Assembly: GCA_949752795.1 (NCBI GenBank)
Contig: OX457057.1
Coordinates: 96,747,513-96,811,512 of the forward strand
DNA: 64,000 nucleotides
Direction of reading: 5' to 3'
Source of the DNA: Hyperoodon ampullatus
Lineage: Eukaryota > Chordata > Mammalia > Artiodactyla > Ziphiidae
The translations under genes were made by a program, and so were the position numbers. This document shows positions 34,794 through 47,114 of this stretch, one piece after another. Position 1 is the first letter of the stretch; every line of letters begins with the position of its first letter. The notes below the pieces were generated by a model. That model worked only from the letters and a program-made list of their open reading frames with translations, was not told the DNA's origin and searched no databases.

Positions 34794-35004
34794 GTTTTGG
34801 TTTTTGTTTCTTTTAGATTTTTTTTTTAATGTGGACTTTTTTTTTTTGAGTCTTTACTAAATTTGCTACAGTATTGCTTCTGTCTTATGCTTTGGTTTTT
34901 TTGGCCATGAGGCATGTGGGATCCTAGCTCCCTGACCAGGGATCGAACCCATACCCCCTGCACTGGAAGGCAAAGTCTTAACCACTGGACCGCCAGGGAA
35001 GTCC
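34794..35004 (-). repeat. CHR-family SINE, subfamily with a different 3' body
   Basis: The tRNA-like head GGACTTCCCTGGCGGTCCAG reads on the - strand at its right end. The body (TTTGGCCATGAGGCATGTGG, then TTGCTTCTGTCTTATGCTTTG on the + strand) differs from CHR-1/CHR-2 copies here. Target-site duplication CAGGTTTCTGTTT lies at 34781-34793 and 35005-35017. Confidence 0.82.
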
Positions 35005-35017
35005 CAGGTTTCTGTTT

Positions 35018-35369
35018 TTAAAGAAGAAATGAGACTGGATATTGGATAAGCAACTGGCAATCTCTGTCACATATGCACCTGGGCAGTCCATTGACCAGTT
35101 TAGCTAATTAGTTAAGCTGGTGGGTAACCAGCCTACTGGTGAGTACCATTATGGACAGAGGTCAGAGGCCTAAAGCCTCTCCTAGAGACTAAGAGTTCTA
35201 GGTGGAGATTGCTAGTAAATTGGTGGATATATTAATCCAATGACTAAAGTAGAAGACTTTAAATTTATATATTCTTAGTGTATACATAGTAGTTAAGGCC
35301 ATAAAAGTAAAAAGAAAAGAAAGCTAGAGATAGAGACATCAACATTTAAAGTGGTGGACATCAGCATTT
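35018..35369. other. non-coding sequence, no gene seen
   Basis: No exon or named repeat recognised. Confidence 0.35.
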
Positions 35370-35615
35370 TGCGGTGACAGAAGAAGCTGAGAAGAACTAG
35401 TCACAGAAGTAGAAAGGGACTAGAGTATTTCAAGAACATATAAGAGGAGTCAGCTATGATAATAAAAAAGAACTCATTGGATTTGGCAGTTAATTGTTCA
35501 CTGGTGAGCAGTTTCAGGGGAGTGGTGGAGGATAGAAGCCTGATTGAGGGCATGGAAAAGTAACTGAGAGGTGAGGAAATGGAAGGAAAATGTCTACACT
35601 GTAGACAGGTCTTCA
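35370..35615 (-). repeat. L2 fragment, reverse
   Basis: GAACTCATTGGATTTGGCAG, then GAGCAGTTTCAGGGGAGTGG and AGAAGCCTGATTGAGGGCAT, are antisense L2 coding text. Confidence 0.55.
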
Positions 35616-35619
35616 AATT

Positions 35620-35795
35620 CCAGTTCCAAACAAGTCACTGACTTTCTCCTTTTTTTTTTATCTATAAAATGGAGCTAATAGTACCTTCCTCATAAAGTTG
35701 TTTTGAAGTCTCAATGAGTTAATACATGTAAAGTATTTACAACAATGCCTGTTGTATAATAAGCACTCAATAAATGCTGTCATTGTTGTCGTCAT
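35620..35795 (+). repeat. MIR SINE
   Basis: TATAAAATGGAGCTAATAGTACCTTCC, then AATGAGTTAATACATGTAAAG and AATAAGCACTCAATAAATG, are forward MIR sequence. Confidence 0.75.
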
Positions 35796-35799
35796 CATC

Positions 35800-36386
35800 T
35801 TCAAAGAGCTTGGATCTGAAGGGAAAGAGAGTGGTAGTAAGTAGATGGGAACATAGGGTTATAGAAGCGTACTCTTTTCCCTTAAGATTTAACATTATAT
35901 CCTCTATGAAAACTTATTCTTTACCTCTATTCTATACTATGATATCAATTATCTACCTGTATTTGTAATGGTAAAGTTTTTTTATCTCTTGTTTCTTCCC
36001 AAGTCTACCAGACTTAATGTTGCCTTCCTCCACTCTCTAGCCAAACTAGACCAATGTTTCTGTAGATACTCCTTTCCTACTTATGTGTTTTTTAAAGAAA
36101 AACACCCACATATGAAGTTTGCTTGATTTCTCTTATTTTTATTACTCAGGCCAAAGCTGCCCTCCATTTGTGATAGCATATACCATTTGGTATGTAAAGG
36201 CTGCTACATTATAAGGGCATTTTAAACTAGGTAAAAATCTAAAGATGTATTTCTGTAATTAGTATTGCTGAGGAATTGTTTCACAATGTAATGAAAAGTA
36301 GCAGAGTATAAAACAAAGTTTTAGGGTTTTGCACTGAGTATTAATGGATTTTTTTATACTTATGACATAATTTCTAGAATAATTGG
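35800..36386. other. non-coding sequence, no gene seen
   Basis: AT-rich, with no exon, RNA gene or named repeat. Confidence 0.35.
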
Positions 36387-36394
36387 CTGAAAAA

Positions 36395-36400
<6 letters not shown>

Positions 36401-36430
<30 letters not shown>

Positions 36431-36602
36431 GTACACGGGCCTCTCCCGTTGCAGAGCACAGGCTCCAGACGCGCAGGCTCAGCGGCCATGGCTCACGGGC
36501 CTAGCCGCTCCACGGCATGTGGGATCTTCCCGGACCGGGGCACGAACCCATGTCCCCTGCATCGGCAGGTGGACTCTCAACCACTGTGCCACCAGGGAAG
36601 CC
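36401..36602 (-). repeat. CHR-2-type SINE with internal deletion
   Basis: Reverse SINE with a long T-run. Target-site duplication CTGAAAAACATTTT lies at 36387-36400 and 36603-36616. The usual GGGCCTCTCACTGTTGTGGCCTCTCCC is shortened to GGGCCTCTCCC. This is the loss expected from slippage or recombination between two GGCCTCTC repeats. Confidence 0.9.
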
Positions 36603-36804
36603 CTGAAAAACATTTTAAGATACCATTTAATTTTCATGTATTAGCCAATAAAGAAGGTTCTTGGGTTTTTTTTTTTAAAAGCAGTTAGAAAAAAAATGGC
36701 TTGCAATGTTATATACTTTTGTTCCCATTTTCAGATTATTCAATACTAGACAACTTTTTAAATTTGGTTTTTATTTTAACCAAGTTATAAATACATATAG
36801 TTTA

Positions 36805-36940
36805 TTTTTTTGTTTGGCTTTTTTTTTTTTGGCCACGCCATGCAGCATTCAGGACCTTAGTTCCCCAACTAGGGATTGAACCCATGCCCCCTGCATTGGG
36901 AACATGGAGTCTTAACCACTGGACCTCCAGGAAAGTCCCT
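36805..36940 (-). repeat. short tRNA-derived SINE
   Basis: Reverse copy with a T-run, GGCCACGCCATGCAGCATTC and a tRNA-like head (rc GGACTTTCCTGGAGGTCCAG). Duplication AAATACATATAGTTTA at 36789-36804 matches AAATGTATATAGTTTA at 36941-36956 with one mismatch. Confidence 0.8.
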
Positions 36941-36956
36941 AAATGTATATAGTTTA

Positions 36957-39099
36957 GAGACTAAGTTCTACAAGGTATATTATGGAAAATTGCAGTCCCC
37001 AGCCACCTCCCTGTTTTTCATGTGGCCTGACAGGGAAGGAGCAGGAGAAAAATACACCAACTTCTCTCTCCTCCTGCGCTCCATCTTTGCATTATTTGTC
37101 CCTTTAGCACATGCAGAGGCGGAGGGCAGGGGAGCCTGGTTGATATAGTCCGTAAAAGCCAGCCTCCTGGGCCACAGCAAAGGGTAGAGTGGATCTGGAA
37201 TGACAAACAGAATATCAAGCCCAGTAGTTTTGATTTCCATGAGTACTTTTTAGTTTCCTGTATGTTCCTTTTTTTAAATTTAACAGCATCCTATTTCTGT
37301 ATGGTATATGTACTTTTTTTTCTCTCTGAGAATCTTTTCTTCTTCCAGCATAGACTTTGTTTTCTTCAAGTTGCTTTTTGCTCTTTTTTATCTCTGTCTT
37401 TCATATTAAGATAAGTGTCTGCTCATTTACTACAAAGCACTAAAAGTTGATTAGCTTTGTGCATATGGCGGGTGCTCACTGATTCAGATTTTCACTGTAG
37501 ATTGTTTTGTTGGGAACCCTCAACATCCATCTCATTTTCTTTGGGGCTGATTGGCTTCCCCAGGGAATATTCTTTCCACATCTTGAAGAATTTGCCCTGG
37601 CTCCAGCATTCTGAGGAGGCAGGTTAAGGGAGAAGATTGGAGGCTTCAGCATTCAGTGAGTCATCTTTAATCCACCTCCCCCCAATATGGTCATGCTATC
37701 ATGCCATTTTCAATACCTTGCCCTCAAGTCAGGTGTTTCAGGGATCCCTTTGTTTTACCTTGTCAGGAGAATGATCTCAGTCTTCTGCAGGAGTCACAGG
37801 ATCTGAGGTTCTGTTTCTAAAACAGTTTTCAATCAATCCTTCTGCCTTTTGTGCTTCCTTCATTCTACTTCAAGATCAATTTTAGATTCCTTCTCATGGC
37901 TTTCATTATTACCAGCTTAAGGTTCAGCTTTCTTCAATTTGCTTAATCAGTTATCACTTGTCTGCCCCTGTCCACTTTCTTTTGTCTCCTGTCTGGTTCT
38001 CTTTGTCCTTGGTGATGGTGACTTCAAATTTTTTTTTTTTAATTTAGAAGATTTTGGGGAGGGAGCAGAGGCTAATACAGGTACCCAAACTGCCATCCTT
38101 AACCAGAAGTTTTAATGTAATTTTATCAGAAAAGTAAAATAACAGGGTTTTTTTTATGTTATCTCTGATCCTTGATCATTCTATCAGTGGTCTCAGTAAC
38201 AGGAACAACAAAGTGCCTTGAAGCTCAGCATACTCTTGAAGGGCCCAGGAGTATTGGGACATTGTTATATCTGCATACCTTTTTTGGGAAGCTCCAGAGG
38301 CCATGGCTGATGCCTTGACCAAGTCTTGAGGCCAAGAGATGTTGAGAGGGAAACAACAATAAAAAAAATTCTGGTTTTATTTTTTCTTGCTTGTTATTTT
38401 CATTATTATTCAATGATTTTTTTGAATTCACTATTTTTGAGTATACAGGTTAGCTACTGCTCATCTTACTGTGGACGCCTTAGGTTGCCTGACAAACACC
38501 TTCAGATCTGTCCTTTGCCAAACAACTCTCAATCTGCCTGTGTTGTGACCATACAGATAAATTGCACCCCTGCTGGATTTCTAGGGAAACTCCCCTAAGA
38601 ACACATATACATTCTCGTCATATCATAATTCATTAAATCACCTAAAGCTTCCTAATGAAAAAAAAAAGCTAAAGTTATGACAGTTAAACCTATGATAAAA
38701 CACACACCCTCCTCTCTGTTTGCATGTCTGTTTACATGTATATAAGTAAACGTACATGCACGTACCACACACAAACACATACTTGGTTTTTAAATTATAT
38801 TTTTGTACTTCTTGTTCTTAGATTTCTGTGCATTGATGGAGAAATCCATAAAACCAAATTGATTTGTCCCAATACAAACTCATTTTATTCACTGAGGCAG
38901 CTACTAAGTTGACTCCCTGTCACCTTCACCGTCCTCAGCCTTTATCTAAACTTAACAACTCGCGCATGAGCTACTATCATCCTGTAGAAGTAACCTCATC
39001 TATTACTTTCCTAAGAAAATGAAAACTAACCTGGGCTCTCTTGCCTTTCCTTTTTGCTTTCTCCAGCTATGTCTTTATTTTTGCCCACTGCCTTTCTTT
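36957..39099. other. non-coding intronic sequence
   Basis: No exon of FAM102B or other gene is seen on either strand. Open frames here are short and match no family I know. No confident repeat call. Confidence 0.4.
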
Positions 39100-39109
39100 T
39101 CTTCTGATG

Positions 39110-39425
39110 TTAGAGGAATAATTATCTTTCCTTTCTAAGGGAATGGTAGAGGGAACAGCATGTACAGAGGCCTGGAAACTTGAAAGAGCAGAGTTGTTGG
39201 AAAAAATAGACAAGTGGACTTTTGAGTTAAATGAGCCTAGTTTAAATGCTAGTTATGCTACTTCCTACCTAAATGACCTAGAGTTATCTTCTCTCCTTGT
39301 GCTTCAGTTTCCTCACCTGTAAAGTGAGGATAATGCCAGCTACCTCCTAGGGTTGTGAGATAAAATAGCATGTGGTAAACTGTCCATAAATGGTAGCTGC
39401 TGTTGCTCTTATGGCTGGAATAGGA
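39110..39425 (+). repeat. MIR SINE
   Basis: CTTCAGTTTCCTCACCTGTAAAGTGAGGATAATG at 39302-39335 is the forward MIR core, with the 5' part to about 39215. Left of that the assignment is uncertain. Confidence 0.7.
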
Positions 39426-39469
39426 GTGAAACTGTGACAGTAGTTCACTTTAGAATAAGTATTGTTTAT

Positions 39470-39615
39470 ATTTCTGTCTCTTACACTAACTAAACTATAA
39501 GCCCTATAAGGTTAGAAACACTGTCATTCTGATCTTCGTATTTTAATCACCTAGCACATACTCATCACATCTAATACAAACAAATGTGTAGTGTGTGTTG
39601 AATGAATGAATAGTG
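39470..39615 (+). repeat. L2 3' end
   Basis: TATAAGCCCTATAAGGTTAG, then ATCACCTAGCACATACTC and TGTTGAATGAATGAATAG, are the forward L2 3' end. Confidence 0.65.
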
Positions 39616-39844
39616 AAGCATCAGTTTATATTGATTAAATTGATAAGTAAATTCACTTTTTTTTCAGTTTCCTGTGGATAATAAAACTTTCTAAAGATTT
39701 TCAGATCACATTGTTAGAAATTTGTTTTCTTCAAGTTTCATTGTTTCCAAGTACTGATTTTTAATATGTCATGTTTGCATTATAGATTGGAGTGAAAGAC
39801 TGTGTGTGCTTTTTATTTTTTTACATGTCATCAATACTAGTTAA

Positions 39845-39997
<153 letters not shown>

Positions 39998-40249
39998 TAA
40001 AAACAGCCTAGTGCTTCTCCCCTTTCAGAAACCATGATAAGTTCCATAGTCACTGACTCACTTTATTTAGCTGTACTTTATTGTTAGAACTGTTATATGT
40101 AATTTCACTTCACACTTGCAGCATAATTTAAATTACTATGGCAAATATGATGAGGAATCTGAAGTTATAAATTAAAATATTATTCAAGAACCTTCATCTC
40201 ATCATCACTATACATATAATTATTTGTATTAGTTTGGGGGCTGTAAATG

Positions 40250-40465
40250 TCTCTATCCTGCCATTCATTAAGTTTCTCTTCTTTATTAGGCACCGGTTTT
40301 AGGGACTTTACATATTTTGTGTCTAATAACCCTGAAGATATGTGTTATTTTTTCCATTTTCAGGAAAACCAAGGCTCAGAGAGGTTGTTACTTGCCCAAA
40401 TTTACTTAGCTAATAACTGACAAAGTAGGAACTCAAGCACAAATCTTTCTGATTCTAAGTCCATG
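40250..40465 (-). repeat. MIR SINE
   Basis: TTTTTCCATTTTCAGGAAAACCAAGGCTCAGAGAGG, then ACAAAGTAGGAACTCAAGC, are the reverse of MIR. Confidence 0.7.
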
Positions 40466-41487
40466 TTTTCTTTTTTATATAATTCCTTTTCCACTTATTA
40501 AGTGGAAGCATATTACCAATAATCTAAAAAAATTGCAATCTCAGATTGTTTCAACTTAATATATATCATATATATATCCTACCTCTTTTGGGTGAAAAAG
40601 AGAAATCCATTAGGAAGCCACTACTGGTGAATTAAACTACTTGCCTTAAAATGTAAACTTCATGTTTTACATTTTATATACATTTTTTAAATAACCAAAG
40701 TAATAACATATACATGTTCAGAAATTAAATAGAGAACTATTTAGAATGAAAAGCAAGAGTCCCTTGCCTTTTGTTTTTGCTACTTAAGGTAGGGCTTATT
40801 CAACTGAAATAAACCAGTTCTTCAGACTATAATGGTTTGGTGTATTAGTTAAGGCATATATGATAAGCTGCTAAAACAGAGACCCAAATATGAAATAACT
40901 TAAACAAAATAGAAGTGTATGTCTCTCTAGGGTAGTAGCCAAGGGATCCAGGGCTGGTAGAGCAGCTCTGCCATCTTCACTCTTTGGTGCCCATTTTTAG
41001 ATCCAAGGAAGTTGCTTTAGTCTTGTTATCTCTCCACCAGTGAGAAAGAAGAAAAAGCCACATGAGAACAAATGTATTCCTTTTTAGTGCATGACTCAAA
41101 AGTGGTGCTAATGGCTTTTGCTCATGTCCTACTGGTTAGAACTTAGCTATGTGATCGTGCCAAACTGGAAGAAAAGCTGTGAATGTAGTCTCTAACTGAG
41201 TGGCTGTCAGATTCCAACACTAAAGAAGAAGAGAAGAGATATTGGTGAACCACTAGCATTCTCTTACCATGCTTGGTAAATGGAAATATTTACTGAACTT
41301 ACTCTACATATCCTATCTAATTATTATGTAAAAGTGAGAACCCATAAAGAAAATTATGTATAAATATTTTCTGCATTGCAAAAAATACCTTAAGATATAA
41401 TATTTAACCAAATATCTAGGCACCCCATGACCCAGTCAAGTTGACACATAAAATTAACTGTCACAGACCTGAAAGTTAAAAAGCCCT
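40466..41487. other. intronic sequence with unassigned old repeat
   Basis: No exon. About 40845-41225 (GTATTAGTTAAGGCATATATGATAAGCTGC and on) resembles an old interspersed repeat that I cannot class. Confidence 0.35.
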
Positions 41488-41845
41488 TTGTTAGATCGCT
41501 AGGGCTGCTGTAACAAAGCACCACAACCTGGGTGGCTTGACACAATTTATTGTCTTACAGTTCTGGAAGCCAGAAGTCCAAAATCAAGGTGTCAGCAGGG
41601 CCATGCTCCCTCTGAAGACAAGTCTTTCCTTGACTTGTAGCTGTCTAACTCCAGTGCATGTCTATGTTCAGATTTCCCATTTTATATTAAGACTCCAGTC
41701 ATATTGGATTAGGACTTCATTTTAACTTGATTACCTATGTAAAGACTCCTCTGTTTCCAAATAGGGTCATATTCTGAGGTACTGTAGGTTAAGATGTCAA
41801 CATATTTTTGCAGGGAGCACAATTCACTCCATAACAGGCACTAAG
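41488..41845 (+). repeat. old interspersed repeat, class not assigned
   Basis: GGGCTGCTGTAACAAAGCACCACA, then CAGTTCTGGAAGCCAGAAG, GTCATATTGGATTAGGAC and ACACAATTCACTCCATAACA-like text, belong to a very common mammalian repeat. Another piece of it lies at 16355-16530. Confidence 0.6.
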
Positions 41846-41859
41846 ATTATAATAAACCT

Positions 41860-42892
41860 GGGGATTTATGCTTCTGAAATTAATGGACTGGCTTGTTACA
41901 GACCATCCTTCCCTCTGAGAACAACCGGAAAATCTAGACAAAGTATTAAAAATAGCTGCTTGAAGGTATCAGAAGCTGCTTCAGTAAGGATTTATGAGGC
42001 TTAGAATCATAGACCAGGGAAGCTTAAAGAGATGAGCCTGACATTTGGCATTGCTTTTACCCTCAAAGCATTTGCTCATTTGTAAGCAGTAGCTAAGGAG
42101 CTGAGCCAAACCAGTGATGGAGAGACTAAGAAGCTGAGCTGAGATTCTGGCAATTTTACAGGACTAAGGGGACAAAAATGGAATCCAGGGCCCACCAGCA
42201 GAAGGAGCCTTGGTAAATACCCCAAGCTTTTAGTTGGGACTCTCTAAGCTTTAAGTTGGGACCCTCTTAGCTTTTAGTCTAAGACTCTCTAAGAGTTTCA
42301 GCCTAGAAGAAGGAGTATAGTGGCTACAGATCGACCCTTACAAAAACTGAAATTCAACTTCCAATCAGCTCAGTCGCTGCTTGGATGAAGGTTAGCTCAA
42401 TCCCTGACCTTACTACTTGCCAGAAGCAAATGTATCAATATATCTTCTCTGGAGGAGAATAACATTACTCTGAGCCTAAAATTATTTCTTCAAGTTGTCA
42501 CACACACAAATTACCAAGCATACTAAAAGACATGACTACATGACCAAAATCAAAAGGAAAAATAGATAATAAAAACAGACCCATGGAAGATACAGATTTG
42601 GAGAAGATCTAAGACAGGCTTTTTTCAATAATTGTAATTAGTCAGCAATACAGGAAATCAGAGAACTTGAAACTATTTAAAAAATCAAATTCTAGAACTG
42701 AAAAATACAATAACTGATATTTAAAGCTAAGTAGATGAAACTAAATCTCAACAGATGTATTTAACAGCAGGCTTGTCACAACTGAAGAAAACCTTGGAAA
42801 ATAAGACAAAATAAAATATCCAGACTAAATCATGGAGAGAAAAAGGGTGGGATACACAGAACTGAGTGTAAGACATGGGAAACAGTGTAAAG

Positions 42893-42950
<58 letters not shown>

Positions 42951-43080
42951 AAATTGGAGCCCTAGAAGGAGACATGAGAGATTGTGACTGAGGATCTTCT
43001 AAAACTGATGAAAGATACTGAGCCACAGATTCAAAAGTACCGTGAACCTCATGCAGGATAAACAACAAATCTGACATGTT
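41860..43080 (+). repeat. old L1/HAL1 5' part with ORF1 remnant
   Basis: From about 42520 the text resembles L1-type ORF1 coding and flank: GACATGGGAAACAGTG, then GGAGCCCTAGAAGGAGA, AACTGATGAAAGATACTGAGCC and CCTCATGCAGGATAAA. It is broken by stops and by a (CA)26 run at 42897-42948. The left part, with AACAACCGGAAAATCTAGACAAAGTAT near 41922, fits the 5' region of such elements. Confidence 0.55.
42897..42948. repeat. (CA)26 microsatellite
   Basis: An uninterrupted dinucleotide run of 52 nt inside an old L1/HAL1 remnant. It is likely length-polymorphic. Confidence 0.95.
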
Positions 43081-43089
43081 TAAAGATAG

Positions 43090-44420
43090 AAGACCAGCCT
43101 AGCTGGAACATGGAAAACATGGAAAGGGAAGTCCTTGATGATGAGGTTGGAGGCACTGGATCAGGTAGAGCCTTATAGGAGTTTAGATTTTATTCCAATT
43201 AGATTTGGAATCAATTTGAGGATTTTAATAAGGAGAGATGTGATCTTGTAAGATCACTTTTGCTGATCACTTTGTGATCTTTTAAGATCACAAAGGATGA
43301 ATTACAGAGACCACTTAACTGATTGGGATAGTTCAGGTGAGGAATGCTTATGTTTTGGCATGGAGTTATAACAGTGGAGGTGGTATGATTCAGGATGTAT
43401 TTTGGAGGTAGACCGCCACTAATGGATTGGATATAGTGAATGAGAGAAACTGAATTGAGAATAACTCTTAGACCTTTTGCCTGAGCATATGGGTAGATGA
43501 TTGTGCTATTTATTGAAATGGCAAAAACTCAAAGTGGAGCAATTTTGGGGGCAGATAAACAGAGATCAGTAGGCCTATTTTGGCCATGTTAAATTTGAGG
43601 TGTCTATGAGACATCAAGTGGACATGTCATGTAGGCATTTAAAATACTACTCTCGGGAGAAGTTCAGACTAGAGATAAGGATTTGAGAGTCATCAGCATA
43701 CAATTTTTATTTAAAGCCATAGACCTGAATGGGATAAACCAGGGAGAAAGTGTAGATAGAGAAGACAAGAGGCCTAGACCAAACACTTAGAGGTAGTATA
43801 AAAGTACTTAGCAGGTACAAGAAAGGAGGAGGAATTCATATATATCACTTCTTGTATACTTTTGGCCAGATCTTAGTTACGCGGCCATAGTACAAAAAGC
43901 AAGTGGAAAATGCAGTCAGTTACTTTATTTTGGGTAGCCAATGCCCAACTAAAAATAGAGGATTCTATTATTATGGAGAGGGGGAGAATGGATAGTTGGG
44001 ATACAACTAGCATTCTTTCCACAGAGGTTGAATAAAGGAATAGGTCTTGCCAAGGAGAGTGAGGAGCAGCCAGAGAGGTAGGAGTAAAACTAGGCAATGG
44101 TGGCACCTTGGAAGTTTAAAGAGCAAAATGGTATAAGGAAGGAGGCAGAGTGGCCAAGCCTGTCAAATACTGTTGTGAAATTAAGTAAGATAAGACAAAG
44201 CCTCTGGCTTTGATAAAAATGGAGATCACTGGCAATCCTTAGAGCCACTGCAGAGGGAAAAATGAGGGCAAAAGCCCAATTAGAGTAGATTGAATAGAGA
44301 GTGGGATACAGCATATTTGGGTAAATCTTTTGAAGAGTTTGGCTGTAAAGGGGAGCAAAGAAAAGAATTAGCCAGTAGAGACACGGATCACCTGGAGAAA
44401 GTTTTGTTTTGCTTTGTTTG
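43090..44420 (-). repeat. long L2 remnant, reverse orientation
   Basis: Antisense L2 coding text in order: GATTTTATTCCAATTAGATTTGG near 43187, TTGAGGTGTCTATGAGACATCAAGTGGACATG at 43597-43628, GAGTCATCAGCATACA near 43687, GTCAAATACTGTTGTGAAATTAAG near 44161 and GGAGATCACTGGCAATCC near 44220. It has no open frame. Two short hairpins occur at 43240-43295. Confidence 0.7.
43240..43295. repeat. pair of short near-perfect hairpins
   Basis: GTGATCTT-GT-AAGATCAC lies at 43240-43257. CTTTGTGATCTT-TT-AAGATCACAAAG (12-bp arms) lies at 43270-43295. Both are built from the same GTGATCTT word, within an L2 whose usual form has a single AAGATCAC at this place. Confidence 0.8.
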
Positions 44421-44696
44421 ATGAAAAGCACTATTAATGATATGACAGTAATCTAATAAAGAAGGAAAATTTGGTAATTCATAATGGAGTAGATCTGGTG
44501 GCTTGGCCACAGCCTCACTAAATGGGCAGGGAAGGGGAGGGATAGCAAATATTCATGAACAATAGAATTTACCATAGATTACTCTTCAGCTTATTTCAAT
44601 TCGCCTCTTTAAAGATGGAAATGGTAGATAATGTGTTGTGTATCTGGTTTATGAAAGAAAGATAAGAGACAGCTCCATTCAGCAAACACATTTTTT

Positions 44697-44713
44697 AAAG
44701 TGAGTGAGGAGAG
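44697..44713. repeat. target-site duplication, left copy, of the PLRG1 retrocopy
   Basis: AAAGTGAGTGAGGAGAG at 44697-44713 recurs exactly at 49239-49255. It directly precedes PLRG1 5'UTR sequence. The left junction TTTTTT/AAAG fits the L1 endonuclease preference. Confidence 0.8.
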
Positions 44714-45933
44714 CTGTGGCGGCGGTTTCCATCCTGTTGATTAGTGTTTCTTCCCTGCCAGAGCGACTACATAGACCATGGCGTCATGGTCGACGAGGTA
44801 CAGAAACATTCGGTGCACACACTTGTGTTCAGGTTATTGAAGAGAACCCATGTCATGTTTGTGGCTGATAATGGAAAACCTGTGCCTTTGGATGAACAGT
44901 CACAAATGAGAAATAGCAATCAAGCTGCATAATGAGTATGGTCCTGTGTTGCATATGCTTTCCTCAAAAGAAAATCTTAAAGAGAAAGGCCCTCAGAATG
45001 CAGCAGATTCATATGAACACAAACAGTATCCTGCCAATCAAGGACAAGAAGTTCAATGTTTGGTGACAGGTACACATCCATATCCACCAGGACCTGGGGT
45101 TGCTTTGACAGCAGACACTAAGATCCAAAGAATGCTGAGTGAATCAGTTGCACAGTCCTTAGCTGTGGCATTACTTACTTCTCAAGCCAGGGTCGATGCA
45201 AACCATAGTGCACCTGCTGGAGGTGAATACCGACACCCTGGGGCTTCTGACCAGTCACAGCCTGCAGGGGCAGTTGTTATGGACAGTGGCAATGCCAAGA
45301 ACTCCACACTGATGGCTAAAAAAGCCCCTACAATGCCAAAACCTCAGTGGCACCCACCATGGAAACTCTAGAGAGTGATCAGTGGGCATCTTGCCTGGGT
45401 TTGATGTATTGCTGTGGAAGCTGGAAATCAGTGGTTTGTTACTGGATCTGCTGACAGAACTATAAAGATCTGGGACTTGGCTAGTGGCAAGTTAAAACTG
45501 TCATTAACTGGCTAGTGGCAAGTTAAAACGCACATCAGTACGGTGCGTAGTGTGATAGTGAGCCCAAGGAGCGCGTACCTGTTCTCCTGTGGAGAAGACA
45601 AGTCAACTGCTGGGATCTTGAGTATAATAAGGTTATAAGGCACTATCACGCACATCTGAGTACAGTGTATGGTTTGGATCTGCACCCAACAATCAACGTA
45701 CTGGTGACCTGTAGTGGAGACTCAACTGCACAGATTTGGGATGTGAGAACTAAAGCCAGCGTACACACCTTATCTGGACATACTAATGCGGTGGCTGCAG
45801 TGAGGTGTCAAGCTGCAGAACCACAAATTATTACTGGAAGCCATGACACTACAATACGATTATGGGATTTGGTGGCTGGAAAAACAAGGGTCACATTAAC
45901 AAATCACAAAAAATCAGTCAGGGCTGTGGTTTT

Positions 45934-46252
45934 TTTTTTTTTTTTTTAAGATGTTGGGGGTAGGAGTTTATTAATTTATTTATTTATTTTTGGCTGTGCC
46001 GGGTCTTCGTTTCTGTGGGAGGGCTTTCTCTAGTTGTGGCAAGCGGGGGCCACTCTTCATCGCGGTGCACGGGCCTCTCACTGTCGCGGCCTCTCTTGTT
46101 GCAGAGCACAGGCTCCAGACGCGCAGGCTCAGTCGTTGTGGCTCACGGGCCCAGTTGCTCCGCGGCATGTGGGACCCTCGCAGACCAGGGCTCGAACCCG
46201 TGTCCCCTGCATTAGCAGGCAGATTCTCAACCACTGCGCCACCAGGGAAGCC
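45934..46252 (-). repeat. CHR SINE of mixed CHR-1/CHR-2 structure, inserted in the PLRG1 copy
   Basis: Reverse SINE with exact target-site duplication CAGGGCTGTGGTTTT at 45919-45933 and 46253-46267, splitting the PLRG1 frame at SVRAVV. The left part (GGCTGTGCCGGGTCTTCG, CTTTCTCTAGTTG) is CHR-1-like. The right part (GCACGGGCCTCTCACTGTCG, CCAGACGCGCAGGCTCAG) is CHR-2-like. Confidence 0.9.
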
Positions 46253-47114
46253 CAGGGCTGTGGTTTTACATCCAAGACATTACACATTTGCATCTGGTTC
46301 TCCAGATAACATAAAACAGTGGGAATTCCCTGATGGAAGTTTCATTCAAAATCTTTCTGGTCACAATGCTATTATTAATACACCGACAGTGAATTCTGAT
46401 GGAGTGTTTGTATCTGGAGCTGACAACGGCACTATGCATCTTTGGGACTGGACAACTGGCCACAATTTCCAGAGAGTTCATGCAGCAGTGCAGCCTGGGT
46501 CTTTGGACAGTGAGTCAGGAATATTTGCTTGTGCTTTTGATCAGTCTGAAAGTCGATTACTAACAGCTGAAACTGATAAAAACCATTAAAGTGTACGGAG
46601 AGGATGATACAGCAACAGAAGAAACTCATCCAGTCAGCTGGAAGCCAGAAATTATAAAGAGAAAGATTTTAATGTGGTATTGTCTTCATGGTGGTTCCAG
46701 TTTTGCTTTTTGTTTCTTTTTAAGCTTGGTGTTAATGAGAATATCCAGTCATTTGTGCTCTGGCTAGGAATATAAAGCAAAAACTCACATGCCTGAATCA
46801 TTACTTTTTCATATTTTACAATGAACTGTCCTCTCCCCATGTTTTTATTTCTAAAATAAACAGTTTGAGATCCTGGGAGGTAAGATGCAGATATCGAGCA
46901 TATGTGGGTTTGTTGAACATAACTCTCCTAAAGATAGAATGATTTATCACTTTTATTAAAACACACCCTTTTTTTTTTTTAACTTAGAAAACTGCTTACT
47001 GTAGTAGGACATGTTTTGAGGGGAGCAGTCTTTCTTTTTAATCCTTTAAAAACTGCTATCTGTGACTGATAATTTGGGATTAGAGGATTTGAAGTCTTCT
47101 GTATGTTTATTCCA

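Noticed and set aside
42748..43077. 109-codon frame on the - strand with a long CV repeat
   Set aside because: The frame is carried by the (CA)26 microsatellite inside an old L1/HAL1 remnant.
45665..45949. A WD40 protein-coding gene
   Set aside because: It matches PLRG1 without introns, with frameshifts, a premature stop and a SINE insertion. It is a processed pseudogene.
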